Below are positions 1 to 7,014 of a DNA stretch of 32,046 bases, in pieces. The stretch spans positions 1 to 32,046 of the forward strand of contig JAIEMH010000249.1 in the NCBI GenBank assembly GCA_019752245.1, read 5' to 3'. Below the pieces are notes generated by a model that saw nothing but the letters and a program-made list of their open reading frames with translations, searched no databases and was not told the DNA's origin. Position 1 is the first letter of the stretch; every line of letters starts with the position of its first letter. Source of the DNA: Flavobacteriaceae bacterium. Its GTDB lineage: Bacteria > Bacteroidota > Bacteroidia > Flavobacteriales > Flavobacteriaceae. A program made the translations under genes and the position numbers.

Positions 1-327
1 TTCGGCTTTCATTGAAGCTTGCTCTTTTTGCATTTCTGCCCTTCTAGCTTCCAATTCTTCTTTTGAAGGTTTTGCCTTTTCAATCATTTCAGCTTTTTTT
101 GCTTTCATTTCAGCTCTTTTTGCCTCTCGCTTTTCAACTTCTTTTGCAACCAAAACTCTAACTTCTTTTTCTTGCTTTTCATCCAAGCTCAAATCTTTAG
201 TTAATTTTTTTACTTGAAAATCAACACGTTGTTCTGGAGTTAGTTGCTCTCTTCTATCTCCTCTTTTTTCTTGTGCAAAAGTTGTTAAACCAACAACTAA
301 TAATGCAACTAAAAACAATTTTTTCAT
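1..327 (-). CDS. Spy/CpxP-like (LTxxQ) small secreted protein, C-terminus cut by window edge
   Basis: The reading frame is open from an ATG at 327 down to the window edge (109 codons, no stop), so the C-terminus is missing. Residues 1-19 (MKKLFLVALLVVGLTTFAQ) form a signal peptide. The rest is highly charged and helical, rich in K, E and R, with an LTPEQR motif near residue 29 and repeated A-E-M-K/Q units that suggest a coiled coil. LTxxQ motifs are typical of periplasmic Spy/CpxP-type chaperones and of the many short envelope helical proteins of Flavobacteriaceae. Divergently oriented from the metal locus at 453; whether the two are co-regulated is inference. I am confident this is a gene, less so about the family. 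Confidence 0.8.
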   Translation of the reverse strand, partial: MKKLFLVALLVVGLTTFAQEKRGDRREQLTPEQRVDFQVKKLTKDLSLDEKQEKEVRVLVAKEVEKREAKRAEMKAKKAEMIEKAKPSKEELEARRAEMQKEQASMKAE

Positions 328-415
328 TTACTTATTTTTAAAAGTTATATCAATAAGACAAAGGAATCCTTAAAAGGTTTAATCCTTAACAAAAGTTTAA
401 TAAAGTTGATTTTTA

Positions 416-448
416 TTGATACTAATTGAAAATCCTATTGTAAATTTG
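416..448 (+). promoter_or_regulatory. Bacteroidota-type promoter for the small Cys-motif gene
   Basis: TAAATTTG at 441-448 matches the -7 consensus TAnnTTTG. A TTG at 416-418 lies 22 nt upstream, slightly wide for the -33 element. The -7 box ends only 4 nt before the GTG start codon at 453, so the transcript is predicted to have no leader or almost none. Confidence 0.55.
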
Positions 449-452
449 CGCC

Positions 453-830
453 GTGAATAAATTAATAGTCATAATAGCATTAGCCCTTTTTCTTAAGCCA
501 GTTTTTCCGGTTGTAGAATATATTGTCAATTATGAGTATATTTCTAAAGTTCTTTGTGTTAATAAAGAAAAACCACAAATGAAGTGTAACGGAAAGTGTC
601 ATTTGATGAAAGAACTTGCCAAAGCTTCAGAAAGTGAAAAACCAATTTCTTCTGATAAAAAAGAAAATTCAAAACACGAAGTTGAAATCTTGTTTTTTCA
701 TGATATAAAACAATTAGAAATTAGTCCAATTTGTTTTATAAACAAAAATGCTATTGGTGATAACTATTCTAATTTATATTTTCATACAGTTAGTTATTCT
801 GCATTTCATCCGCCAACATTTATTTCTTAA
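453..830 (+). CDS. Small membrane-anchored protein with Cx9CNGKCH motif, putative metal-binding
   Basis: A 125-residue protein of no named family that I recognise with certainty. The N-terminal hydrophobic helix (about residues 3-22) is either an uncleaved anchor or a signal sequence. It is followed by C35, C45, C49 and H50 in the context CVNKEKPQMKCNGKCH, then a Lys/Glu/Ser-rich linker and a C-terminus ending HPPTFIS. The spacing of three Cys and one His looks like a soft-metal (Cu or similar) site. I recall similar short Bacteroidota proteins with a CNGKC(Y/H)L core encoded near copper-related genes, but this is from memory. The only available start is GTG at 453; there is no other start codon before the cysteines. 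The gene lies 112 bp upstream of the MbnP-like gene on the same strand, which supports a shared metal-related role. Confidence 0.75.
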   Translation: MNKLIVIIALALFLKPVFPVVEYIVNYEYISKVLCVNKEKPQMKCNGKCHLMKELAKASESEKPISSDKKENSKHEVEILFFHDIKQLEISPICFINKNAIGDNYSNLYFHTVSYSAFHPPTFIS

Positions 831-942
831 ATTTTATCGATTGTCGATTCTAAATTATTGAATTGACCGAACTTTTATGTTCAAAATTGTTTGAAGAGTT
901 TTCTCTTTAGACGCAATTATTCTATAAATTTAATAAATAAAA

Positions 943-1740
943 ATGAAATTTCAATTAAAAAATATAGTAGCCGTAATGGCTTTGGCTTTAGTATTCACTG
1001 CATGCTCAAAAGACGACGATGCCATTAATGGTGAAGGCGCAATTGGTCTTGAATTTGACAATGTTTTTGGTGCTGCCAATTTGATACTAAACACACAATC
1101 AAATACTACTTCACAAGGTGAAAACTTAAAAATTTCTGATGTAAAATACATTGTTAGTAATATTGTTTTGACAAAAGCCGATGGAAGTACTTACACTTAT
1201 CCTAAAAGTCAAAGTTATTTTGTTGTTGATGAATCTAATGCTGACAGTCAAACAATTGAATTAACAAATATTCCAGCAGGAAACTACACTAAGGTTAAAT
1301 TTGGTATTGGTGTAGATCAAGCTCAATTCAATTTGGGTGCAACTGGTCAAGGTAACTTTTTAACTATTGCAGATGCTGCTGGAATGATGTGGTCTTGGAG
1401 TGCAGGTTATAAATTTGTACTTTTTGAAGGTGTATTTACTTCTGCAACTGTTGCCTCTGACACAAGTTTTATGGTGCATACTGGACAAACAGGCACTAAT
1501 TATAATTATACAGAAATTACGCTTGATTTTCCAGAGCAAGCTACCGTTAGAACCAATGTTTCTCCAGATGTTCACATTTTTGCTGACGTTGCTAAAATTA
1601 TTGACGGTACCAATAAAGTGAAATTGTCAGACAATAATATGGGCGGAATGGGAGCAATGATTATGGGTGGTGCAAATTTGCCTTTAATTACTTCAAATCT
1701 TTCAGAAATGTTTACTGTAAATCACGTTCATAACGACTAA
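943..1740 (+). CDS. MbnP-like lipoprotein, putative copper-binding
   Basis: A 265-residue lipoprotein. The signal peptide ends in the lipobox FTAC with the acylated Cys at 21, followed by SKDDD, which in Bacteroidota often accompanies export to the surface or outer membrane. The mature part is predicted beta-rich, with a core resembling MbnP: the segment VKFGIGVDQAQFN near residue 120, then MMWSWSAGYKFVLFEG at about 148-163 with W150 and W152. In the studied MbnP proteins a Trp is oxidised to kynurenine by the di-heme partner MbnH and this creates the copper site. The C-terminus ends NHVHND (H261, H263), which could add ligands. An MbnH-like gene follows directly. I am fairly sure of the MbnP-like call; metal identity and which Trp is modified are inferred. 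Confidence 0.8.
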   Translation: MKFQLKNIVAVMALALVFTACSKDDDAINGEGAIGLEFDNVFGAANLILNTQSNTTSQGENLKISDVKYIVSNIVLTKADGSTYTYPKSQSYFVVDESNADSQTIELTNIPAGNYTKVKFGIGVDQAQFNLGATGQGNFLTIADAAGMMWSWSAGYKFVLFEGVFTSATVASDTSFMVHTGQTGTNYNYTEITLDFPEQATVRTNVSPDVHIFADVAKIIDGTNKVKLSDNNMGGMGAMIMGGANLPLITSNLSEMFTVNHVHND

Positions 1741-1748
1741 ATGAATTC

Positions 1749-1786
1749 AAAAAGCCGTTAGTGAATTATGCTTACGGCTTTTTTAA
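1749..1786 (+). terminator. Hairpin with T-tract between the MbnP- and MbnH-like genes
   Basis: AAAAAGCCGT (1749-1758) pairs with ACGGCTTTTT (1774-1783), giving a 10-bp stem with a 15-nt loop followed by more T. It begins 9 nt after the MbnP stop and ends shortly before the likely MbnH start at 1800. No separate promoter is evident after it, so it may act as a partial terminator that lowers expression of the two downstream genes relative to MbnP. Confidence 0.65.
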
Positions 1787-1799
1787 AAAACTTATCAAA

Positions 1800-2840
1800 A
1801 TGAAAGCAAAATATTTGTTATTGCTCATTTTTTATGTCCTATTGAGTTGTTATAATGATGATTCTGATGATTATCAAAACATTCCAATTGATTTTCAAGT
1901 TCCAAGTAATTTTCCTCCATTAGCCTATGATTTGTCAAATAATCCATTGACTGAAAAAGGATTTGAACTCGGAAAAAAATTGTTTTATGATGGTCGACTT
2001 TCGTCAGATGGTTTAATTTCTTGTGGTTTTTGCCATATTCAGGAAAATGCCTTCACTCATCACGGACATTCGGTTAGTCATGGTGTTAACAATGCTTCAG
2101 GAACACGGAACTCGCCGCCAATTCAGAATTTAGCTTATCAAACTACGTTTATGTGGGATGGCGCTACATCTCATTTAGATTTACAGCCAATTATTCCGTT
2201 TACAAGCCCAATTGAAATGAATGGGAATTTTTCAAGTGCTATAAATATGATGAAAAATGATGTGATTTACCAAAAATTATTTAAGCAAGCTTTTATTGAC
2301 GGACAAATTAATTCGGAAAATATGCTGAAAGCTTTAGGGCAATTTATGGTAATGGTAACCTCAAGTAATTCAAGGTTTGATAAATTTAGGCGCAATGAAG
2401 CTGGCGGAACTTTAACTCAAGATGAACTCGGTGGATATGCTATTTTTAATCAAAAATGTGCTTCGTGTCATGCTACAGATATTTTTACTGACAATTCTTT
2501 TAGAAATAACGGATTGCCAGTAAACCCAGCAGTAAACGATGTGGGTCGTTATAGAGTTACAGAAATGACTCAGGATTTATATAAATTTAAAGTTCCTAGC
2601 TTGCGAAACATTGAAAAAACTGCGCCATACATGCATGATGGTCGTTTTTTTACTCTGGATGCTGTTTTAAATCACTATTCTTCGGGTATTGTAAATTCTG
2701 CAACTTTAGATTCAAGTTTGATTAACGGAACAAGTTTAGGAATTCCTTTATCAACATCAGAAAAATCAAAATTAATAGCTTTTCTTAAAACACTAACAGA
2801 CAATCAGTATTTAACAGATGCTCGATTTTCTGAATATTAA
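1800..2840 (+). CDS. Di-heme cytochrome c peroxidase/MauG-like lipoprotein, MbnH-like
   Basis: 346 residues from the ATG at 1800. An upstream GTG at 1761 would place 13 extra residues inside the hairpin and ahead of a clean lipoprotein signal, so I reject it. The signal peptide ends LLSC (Cys 17) followed by acidic residues. Two c-type heme motifs are present, CGFCH at 75-79 and CASCH at 220-224, which is the layout of the bacterial CcpA/MauG superfamily. The segment KFKVPSLRNIEKTAPYMHDG is typical of that superfamily and carries a likely axial Met. Lying next to an MbnP-like gene, the best reading is MbnH, which uses its two hemes to oxidise Trp on MbnP to kynurenine. A general H2O2-scavenging peroxidase is the alternative. 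Acts in the periplasm or on the outer membrane. Confidence 0.85.
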   Translation: MKAKYLLLLIFYVLLSCYNDDSDDYQNIPIDFQVPSNFPPLAYDLSNNPLTEKGFELGKKLFYDGRLSSDGLISCGFCHIQENAFTHHGHSVSHGVNNASGTRNSPPIQNLAYQTTFMWDGATSHLDLQPIIPFTSPIEMNGNFSSAINMMKNDVIYQKLFKQAFIDGQINSENMLKALGQFMVMVTSSNSRFDKFRRNEAGGTLTQDELGGYAIFNQKCASCHATDIFTDNSFRNNGLPVNPAVNDVGRYRVTEMTQDLYKFKVPSLRNIEKTAPYMHDGRFFTLDAVLNHYSSGIVNSATLDSSLINGTSLGIPLSTSEKSKLIAFLKTLTDNQYLTDARFSEY

Positions 2841-2845
2841 TTACT

Positions 2846-3859
2846 ATGAAAAATTACTTATTATTTTTTCTGCTTGCATTTCAAATTGGCATTGCATCAG
2901 AAAATCACAAAAAGACAGGCTTTCTAAATTCAGCAAAGTCTTCTTCAAAAAAGGATACAATTCCAAACGTTATAGATTATAAAAAATATTTTTTTGCTTA
3001 CGATGAAGAGGAAGAAGATGATTGCGATGCTTGTGGATGTTCTGCAAGTGGCGGAAGCATGGGTTTTTCTTCTATGCTAAACTCAAATTTTGTTGGCGTT
3101 AGATATTTTAATCAAAGTTATAAAAGTACCGATGGATTGTACAGTAACTCTAAATGGTACAATGAAAATTTCAATACCATTCAGGTTTGGGCAAGAATCC
3201 CAGTTGTTAAAAATGTGCAGGTATCTGTTTTAGTTCCTTATCATTTTCATGATAGAGCTACCGAAACTGGAAAGCAAAATATAAGTGGATTGGGAGATAT
3301 TACTTTATTAGGAATGTATCGTTTGTATCAAACTCACAAAGACAGTACGCTTTTAGTTCATACACTGCAAGTTGGTGCTGGAGTAAAATTACCTTCTGGA
3401 AAATTTAACGAGGCAAGTTCTGGAAATATAAATCCGAGTTACCAAGTTGGAACTGGCAGTTGGGATTATCTTTTAGCAACAGAATATATAGTAAAGAGAA
3501 AGCAATTTGGTTTAAATACCATGTTGAATTACGTCATTAAAACTGAAAATCAAAAGTTTTATCGCTTTGGAAATCAGTTTAATTATGCTGGAACTTTTTT
3601 TTATTTATATGAAAAAGGAAAACGTTCTATTGTACCGCAATTAGGTTTTGCTGGTGAAGTTTATCAAGATAATTACCAACACAAACAAAAAGTAAGAAAT
3701 ACGGCTGGAGATGTTTTTTTTGGTAAACTGGGAATTGAACTTGGTAAAGATAAAATTTCTTTTGGAGCCAATGTTATGTTGCCAATTAATCAAAATTTAA
3801 CTGGTGGTAGAGTAGAGGCTAATTATAGATGGAGTTTAAACTTTAACTATGGCTTATAA
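2846..3859 (+). CDS. Outer-membrane beta-barrel transporter-like protein with Cys-rich N-terminus
   Basis: 337 residues, starting 5 nt after the di-heme gene, so co-translated with it. Signal peptide of about 17 residues (MKNYLLFFLLAFQIGIA). Residues about 53-65 form an acidic run followed by DCDACGC (C60, C63, C65), and then SASGGSMGF. From about residue 75 the pattern of alternating aromatic/polar beta strands ending in NFNYGL suggests a 10-14-stranded barrel of the kind annotated as 'transporter' or phenol-MetA-like. The clustered Cys and acidic residues are a plausible metal-capture site in front of the barrel. Operon position suggests it moves or senses the metal handled by the MbnP/MbnH-like pair; the family name gives no substrate. 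Confidence 0.75.
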   Translation: MKNYLLFFLLAFQIGIASENHKKTGFLNSAKSSSKKDTIPNVIDYKKYFFAYDEEEEDDCDACGCSASGGSMGFSSMLNSNFVGVRYFNQSYKSTDGLYSNSKWYNENFNTIQVWARIPVVKNVQVSVLVPYHFHDRATETGKQNISGLGDITLLGMYRLYQTHKDSTLLVHTLQVGAGVKLPSGKFNEASSGNINPSYQVGTGSWDYLLATEYIVKRKQFGLNTMLNYVIKTENQKFYRFGNQFNYAGTFFYLYEKGKRSIVPQLGFAGEVYQDNYQHKQKVRNTAGDVFFGKLGIELGKDKISFGANVMLPINQNLTGGRVEANYRWSLNFNYGL

Positions 3860-3896
3860 AAAAGGTCGCTGTGAGGCGACCTTTTGATTTTTTTTA
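3860..3896. terminator. Strong intrinsic terminator after the metal locus
   Basis: AAAAGGTCGC (3860-3869) pairs with GCGACCTTTT (3876-3885), with a 6-nt loop and a T-rich tail to 3896. It sits between convergent genes and the A-tract on its left would let it work for the minus-strand gene as well. Confidence 0.85.
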
Positions 3897-3901
3897 TAAA
3901 C

Positions 3902-4270
3902 TTATTTTGTGACAGGAAACAGAGTAAGTCTTGTGTATAATTCTTTGTTATCTTGTAGTTTTTTTAATTGATCTGGAGACAAACCTCCCATTAGCTTTTG
4001 GCTGAACCTATCGAAAAGAGATTTCTTTTCTTCAATTGTTCTAGCATTATTTACTGCTTCTTCTCTCATAAATAATAAACTTGTTAAGTCTTTAGCAAGC
4101 TGATCGTCAAGTTTAACTGTTTTAGTTAAATCACTAATATTTTGTAAAACAGTTTCTTTAGATGATATTGTTGTTGTTTGGTTTGCATCTGTATTTTTTT
4201 TTGCTTCTTGTGCGTTTGAGCTTAAACTAAAAGCTAATGATAGTGTAAGTATTGCAATTATTCTTTTCAT
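3902..4270 (-). CDS. Small secreted helical protein, unknown function
   Basis: 122 residues. A signal peptide (about residues 1-20, ending SSNAQ) is followed by a Thr/Lys/Asn-rich linker and an amphipathic helical domain containing VKLDDQLAKDLTSLLFMR and GLSPDQLKKLQDNKELYTR. The L-S-P-D-Q motif resembles the LTxxQ signature seen in the partial gene at the left edge, so the two may be distant relatives flanking the metal locus. This is typical of the short envelope proteins of Flavobacterium with no assigned role. Converges on the transporter gene across a shared terminator. Confidence 0.8.
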   Translation of the reverse strand: MKRIIAILTLSLAFSLSSNAQEAKKNTDANQTTTISSKETVLQNISDLTKTVKLDDQLAKDLTSLLFMREEAVNNARTIEEKKSLFDRFSQKLMGGLSPDQLKKLQDNKELYTRLTLFPVTK

Positions 4271-4337
4271 AATCTTCTTTATATTAAAATGTTGAAAGGC
4301 GAATTTAGTAATTTTTTTTAAAAGTAAATAAATTTTT

Positions 4338-5117
4338 TTATTTCTTTTCTTTGGAAAGTTCTAATTTATACTTCAATAAATTTAAAAGTTGATTGTGGCC
4401 AATGTCAAAATTGCTGCTGGTAATGCTTATTAACGATTTAGAAGTAGCATAGAGTAGGGTAGAATACTTTCTTGTAATCCAATATTTTTGATTCTCAATA
4501 TATTTTTTGGTGTCAATCAATTCTATACTGATGAATTTATTGTTTTTTACTATGATTTCGTTTATTGCTTTAATGTCGCTCCAGTAAAATGTTTTGCTTT
4601 TAAAAACACCACTATTTATTGTGAAACCTCTTTCATTAATTTCAATGGAAGAGTTGTTATTAAACAATTTTAAGAAAGACACAATCAATCCAAAACCAAA
4701 GAAAAGAATGCCAATAACTCCAATTATTATTTTTTCATATTTATTTCCTAAATCAAAGCCTTCTGGATATAATGTTAATGGAATGCAAAGAATAACTATG
4801 AACAAGCAACTAAATAATAACAGGAGGTTTTTAGAGTAACTTCCTCTAATGATGATTGGATTTAAATGGTAGCTAATAAATTTGTTTTCCTTCGCATTTT
4901 CCTTATTTAGAAAATAAAGAAACAATCCGCATCCAGTAAAAAATAGGGTAGAGCAAACTAAAATTAATCTTTCTTTAAATAATTCTTGTGAGGAACTATC
5001 TTGGTCAACACAAGTATACGATTTATAAATTGCCCAACTTCCACCCAAAAAAAATAGAAAACAGATTAAATAAATTAATCGCATTTTCCATTTTTGAGTG
5101 TTTATGTTTTTGAGCAC
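4338..5117 (-). CDS. STM3941-like membrane protein with PH-like cytosolic domain
   Basis: 259 residues from a GTG 4 nt after the lysS stop. An ATG at 5084 (residue 12) directly before the first hydrophobic helix is an equally possible start. Four hydrophobic segments are visible, near residues 13-32, 44-68, 94-115 and 127-150. A C-terminal domain of about 100 residues contains IEINERGFTINSG and FYWSDIKAINE, a pattern typical of bacterial PH-like domains in STM3941-family proteins, whose function is not established. It is downstream of lysS and may be co-transcribed with it. Family call is from pattern recognition only. Confidence 0.7.
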   Translation of the reverse strand: MLKNINTQKWKMRLIYLICFLFFLGGSWAIYKSYTCVDQDSSSQELFKERLILVCSTLFFTGCGLFLYFLNKENAKENKFISYHLNPIIIRGSYSKNLLLLFSCLFIVILCIPLTLYPEGFDLGNKYEKIIIGVIGILFFGFGLIVSFLKLFNNNSSIEINERGFTINSGVFKSKTFYWSDIKAINEIIVKNNKFISIELIDTKKYIENQKYWITRKYSTLLYATSKSLISITSSNFDIGHNQLLNLLKYKLELSKEKK

Positions 5118-5121
5118 TGTT

Positions 5122-6813
5122 TTAGTTTAAAAAAACAGTTTTAAGGTCTCCGTCAACAACTACTTTAGTTAAACCATGTTTTGCTAAACCTTTCATTGCA
5201 GCATCCCATTTTTTTCCGCTTAAAGCAGATTTTTCTTTTAGCTGAGCGATAGGCTGATTGTTTTCTGATTTTAATAAACTAATAATCCATTTCTCATCTT
5301 CAGTAAGTTCAATCTGTTTTTTCTCAGGACGCATTTGAGGGAAAAATAATACTTCTTGAATAGAGGCATTATTCGTCAAGAACATTATCAATCTATCCAT
5401 TCCAATTCCTAATCCAGAAGTTGGAGGCATTCCATATTCTAAAGCTCTCAAGAAATCTTCGTCAATAATTCCGTTAGCTTCATCATCACCTTTTTCAGAA
5501 AGTGCCATTTGAGCCTCAAATCGTTCGCGTTGGTCAATAGGATCATTCAATTCAGAATAAGCATTGGCAACTTCTTTACCACAAATCATCAATTCAAATC
5601 GCTCTGTAAGTTCAGGATTATCTCTATGTTGTTTACACAATGGCGACATTTCTTTAGGATAATCAGTGATGAAGGTAGGTTGTATAAAATTCCCTTCACA
5701 TTTTTCTCCAAAAATCTCATCAATCAATTTTCCTTTACCCATCGTTGCATCTACTTCAATACCCATAGATTTTGCAGCGTCAAATAATTCAGCTTCACTT
5801 TTTCCAGAAATATCAAAACCTGTAAATTGCTTAATTGCATCTGTCATTGTAACTCTAGCATAAGGCGCTTTAAAGTTTACTTTATGTTCGCCAAAAGTAG
5901 CTTCGGTAGTTCCGTTTACTTCCTTGGCACAATGTTCCAAAAGGTTTTCTGTAAATTCCATCATCCAATTGTAGTCTTTGTAGGCTACATAAATTTCCAT
6001 TGCGGTAAATTCTGGATTGTGAGTTCTATCCATTCCTTCATTTCTAAAATTTTTAGAAAACTCATACACACCATCAAAACCACCAACAATTAATCTTTTT
6101 AGATACAATTCGTTAGCAATTCTTAAATATAAAGGAATATCCAATGCATTGTGATGCGAAATAAATGGTCTTGCCGCAGCACCTCCAGGAATCGCCTGAA
6201 GAATTGGAGTTTCAACCTCAATGTAACCAGCAGTGTTAAAAAAGTTTCTCATGGCTGTGAACAATTTTGTTCTTTTCATGAAAACTTCTTTCACATTTGG
6301 ATTCACAACCAAGTCTACATAACGCATTCTGTAACGTAATTCTGCATCATTAAAAGCATCATGAACAGTTCCTTCTTCATCCGTTTTTGGTAATGGTAAT
6401 GGTCGTAATGTTTTACTTAAAAAAGTAAAGCCATCAACACGAACACATTGTGCGCCAACTTTTGTAGTAAAAAGTTCACCTTCAATACCTATAAAATCTC
6501 CTAAATCGGTTAGTTTTTTAAACACTTGATTGTACATTGTCTTGTCTTCACCAAGGCACAACATATCTCGGTTAAGATACAATTGAACTCTGCCTTCACT
6601 ATCTTGCAATTCAGCAAAACAAGCCTTTCCTTGATCGCGAACACTCATCAATCTTCCAGCAATAATAACCTTCTTGCCGTCTTCAAAATTTTCCTTTACC
6701 TGTTTCGAAGTGTGATTAACAGGAAATAAATTTGCCGGATAAGGGTTAATACCAAGAGCACGCAAAGCGTCAAGTTTTTCTCTTCTAATGATTTCTTGTT
6801 CTGAAAGTTGCAT
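5122..6813 (-). CDS. lysS: Lysine--tRNA ligase, class II
   Basis: 563 residues. Cytosolic enzyme charging tRNA-Lys. The N-terminal anticodon-binding OB fold (about 55-145) contains VIIAGRLMSVRDQGKACF. The catalytic domain has class II motif 2 (NFRNEGMDRTHNPEFT) and motif 3 (GLGIGMDRLIMFL), followed by the usual core end VLFFPQMRPEKK near residue 500. About 63 further residues follow (from IELTEDEKWI to VFLN) that E. coli LysS, at 505 residues, does not have. This tail looks like a small helix-rich winged-helix-type module and seems common in Flavobacteriia. ATG at 6813 with a TATCTTTG -7 box 20 nt upstream on the same strand. Very confident. Confidence 0.97.
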   Translation of the reverse strand: MQLSEQEIIRREKLDALRALGINPYPANLFPVNHTSKQVKENFEDGKKVIIAGRLMSVRDQGKACFAELQDSEGRVQLYLNRDMLCLGEDKTMYNQVFKKLTDLGDFIGIEGELFTTKVGAQCVRVDGFTFLSKTLRPLPLPKTDEEGTVHDAFNDAELRYRMRYVDLVVNPNVKEVFMKRTKLFTAMRNFFNTAGYIEVETPILQAIPGGAAARPFISHHNALDIPLYLRIANELYLKRLIVGGFDGVYEFSKNFRNEGMDRTHNPEFTAMEIYVAYKDYNWMMEFTENLLEHCAKEVNGTTEATFGEHKVNFKAPYARVTMTDAIKQFTGFDISGKSEAELFDAAKSMGIEVDATMGKGKLIDEIFGEKCEGNFIQPTFITDYPKEMSPLCKQHRDNPELTERFELMICGKEVANAYSELNDPIDQRERFEAQMALSEKGDDEANGIIDEDFLRALEYGMPPTSGLGIGMDRLIMFLTNNASIQEVLFFPQMRPEKKQIELTEDEKWIISLLKSENNQPIAQLKEKSALSGKKWDAAMKGLAKHGLTKVVVDGDLKTVFLN

Positions 6814-6833
6814 ATATAGTGTATTTAAGCGTG

Positions 6834-6841
6834 CAAAGATA
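6834..6841 (-). promoter_or_regulatory. -7 promoter box for lysS
   Basis: TATCTTTG on the minus strand, a perfect TAnnTTTG, 20 nt before the lysS ATG. No convincing -33 TTG is seen at the expected distance. Confidence 0.55.
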
Positions 6842-6886
6842 ATAAAAGAATACAGAATTTATAATGCATATTTTTAGATTTTTAGA

Positions 6887-6975
6887 AGCGAATGGCTTGG
6901 GCTTTTTCTACTTTCCATATTCCCGCTTTCCATTCTATCCCGAAGTTTCGGGATGCCACTGCAATCGGGGCTAGA
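6887..6975 (+). repeat. Dispersed structured repeat, copy A
   Basis: Related to the sequence at 16400-16488. Shared blocks are CGAAT.GCTTG, GCTTTCCATTC, GGAT and TGCAATC.GGG. Outer stem CCCG (6922-6925) pairs with CGGG (6966-6969). Inner hairpin ATCCCGAA (6937-6944) pairs with TTCGGGAT (6947-6954). In copy B both stems are present with different bases. It lies between the divergent lysS and the lipoprotein gene at 7015. It could be a structured RNA, for instance a member of the Flavo-1 family (not checked), or a small non-autonomous repeat. Confidence 0.65.
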
Positions 6976-6989
6976 TAGCAAACTTTTTG

Positions 6990-6997
6990 TATATTTG
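6990..6997 (+). promoter_or_regulatory. -7 promoter box for the lipoprotein gene at 7015
   Basis: TATATTTG, a perfect TAnnTTTG, 17 nt before the ATG. The -33 region would fall inside the end of structured repeat copy A, where no TTG is present. Confidence 0.5.
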
Positions 6998-7014
6998 TAA
7001 AAATTTTAAATCAC

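Noticed and set aside
1761..1799. GTG at 1761 as start of the di-heme gene
   Set aside because: It lies inside the hairpin loop and adds 13 residues before a complete lipoprotein signal that begins at 1800.
453..3859. Methanobactin biosynthesis operon
   Set aside because: MbnP- and MbnH-like genes are present, but no mbnA precursor, mbnB or mbnC is seen in the window; the pair also occurs outside methanobactin operons.
5509..6729. Several plus-strand open frames across lysS
   Set aside because: They are antisense to a clear lysS, lack promoters, and their translations are low-complexity or unlike any family.
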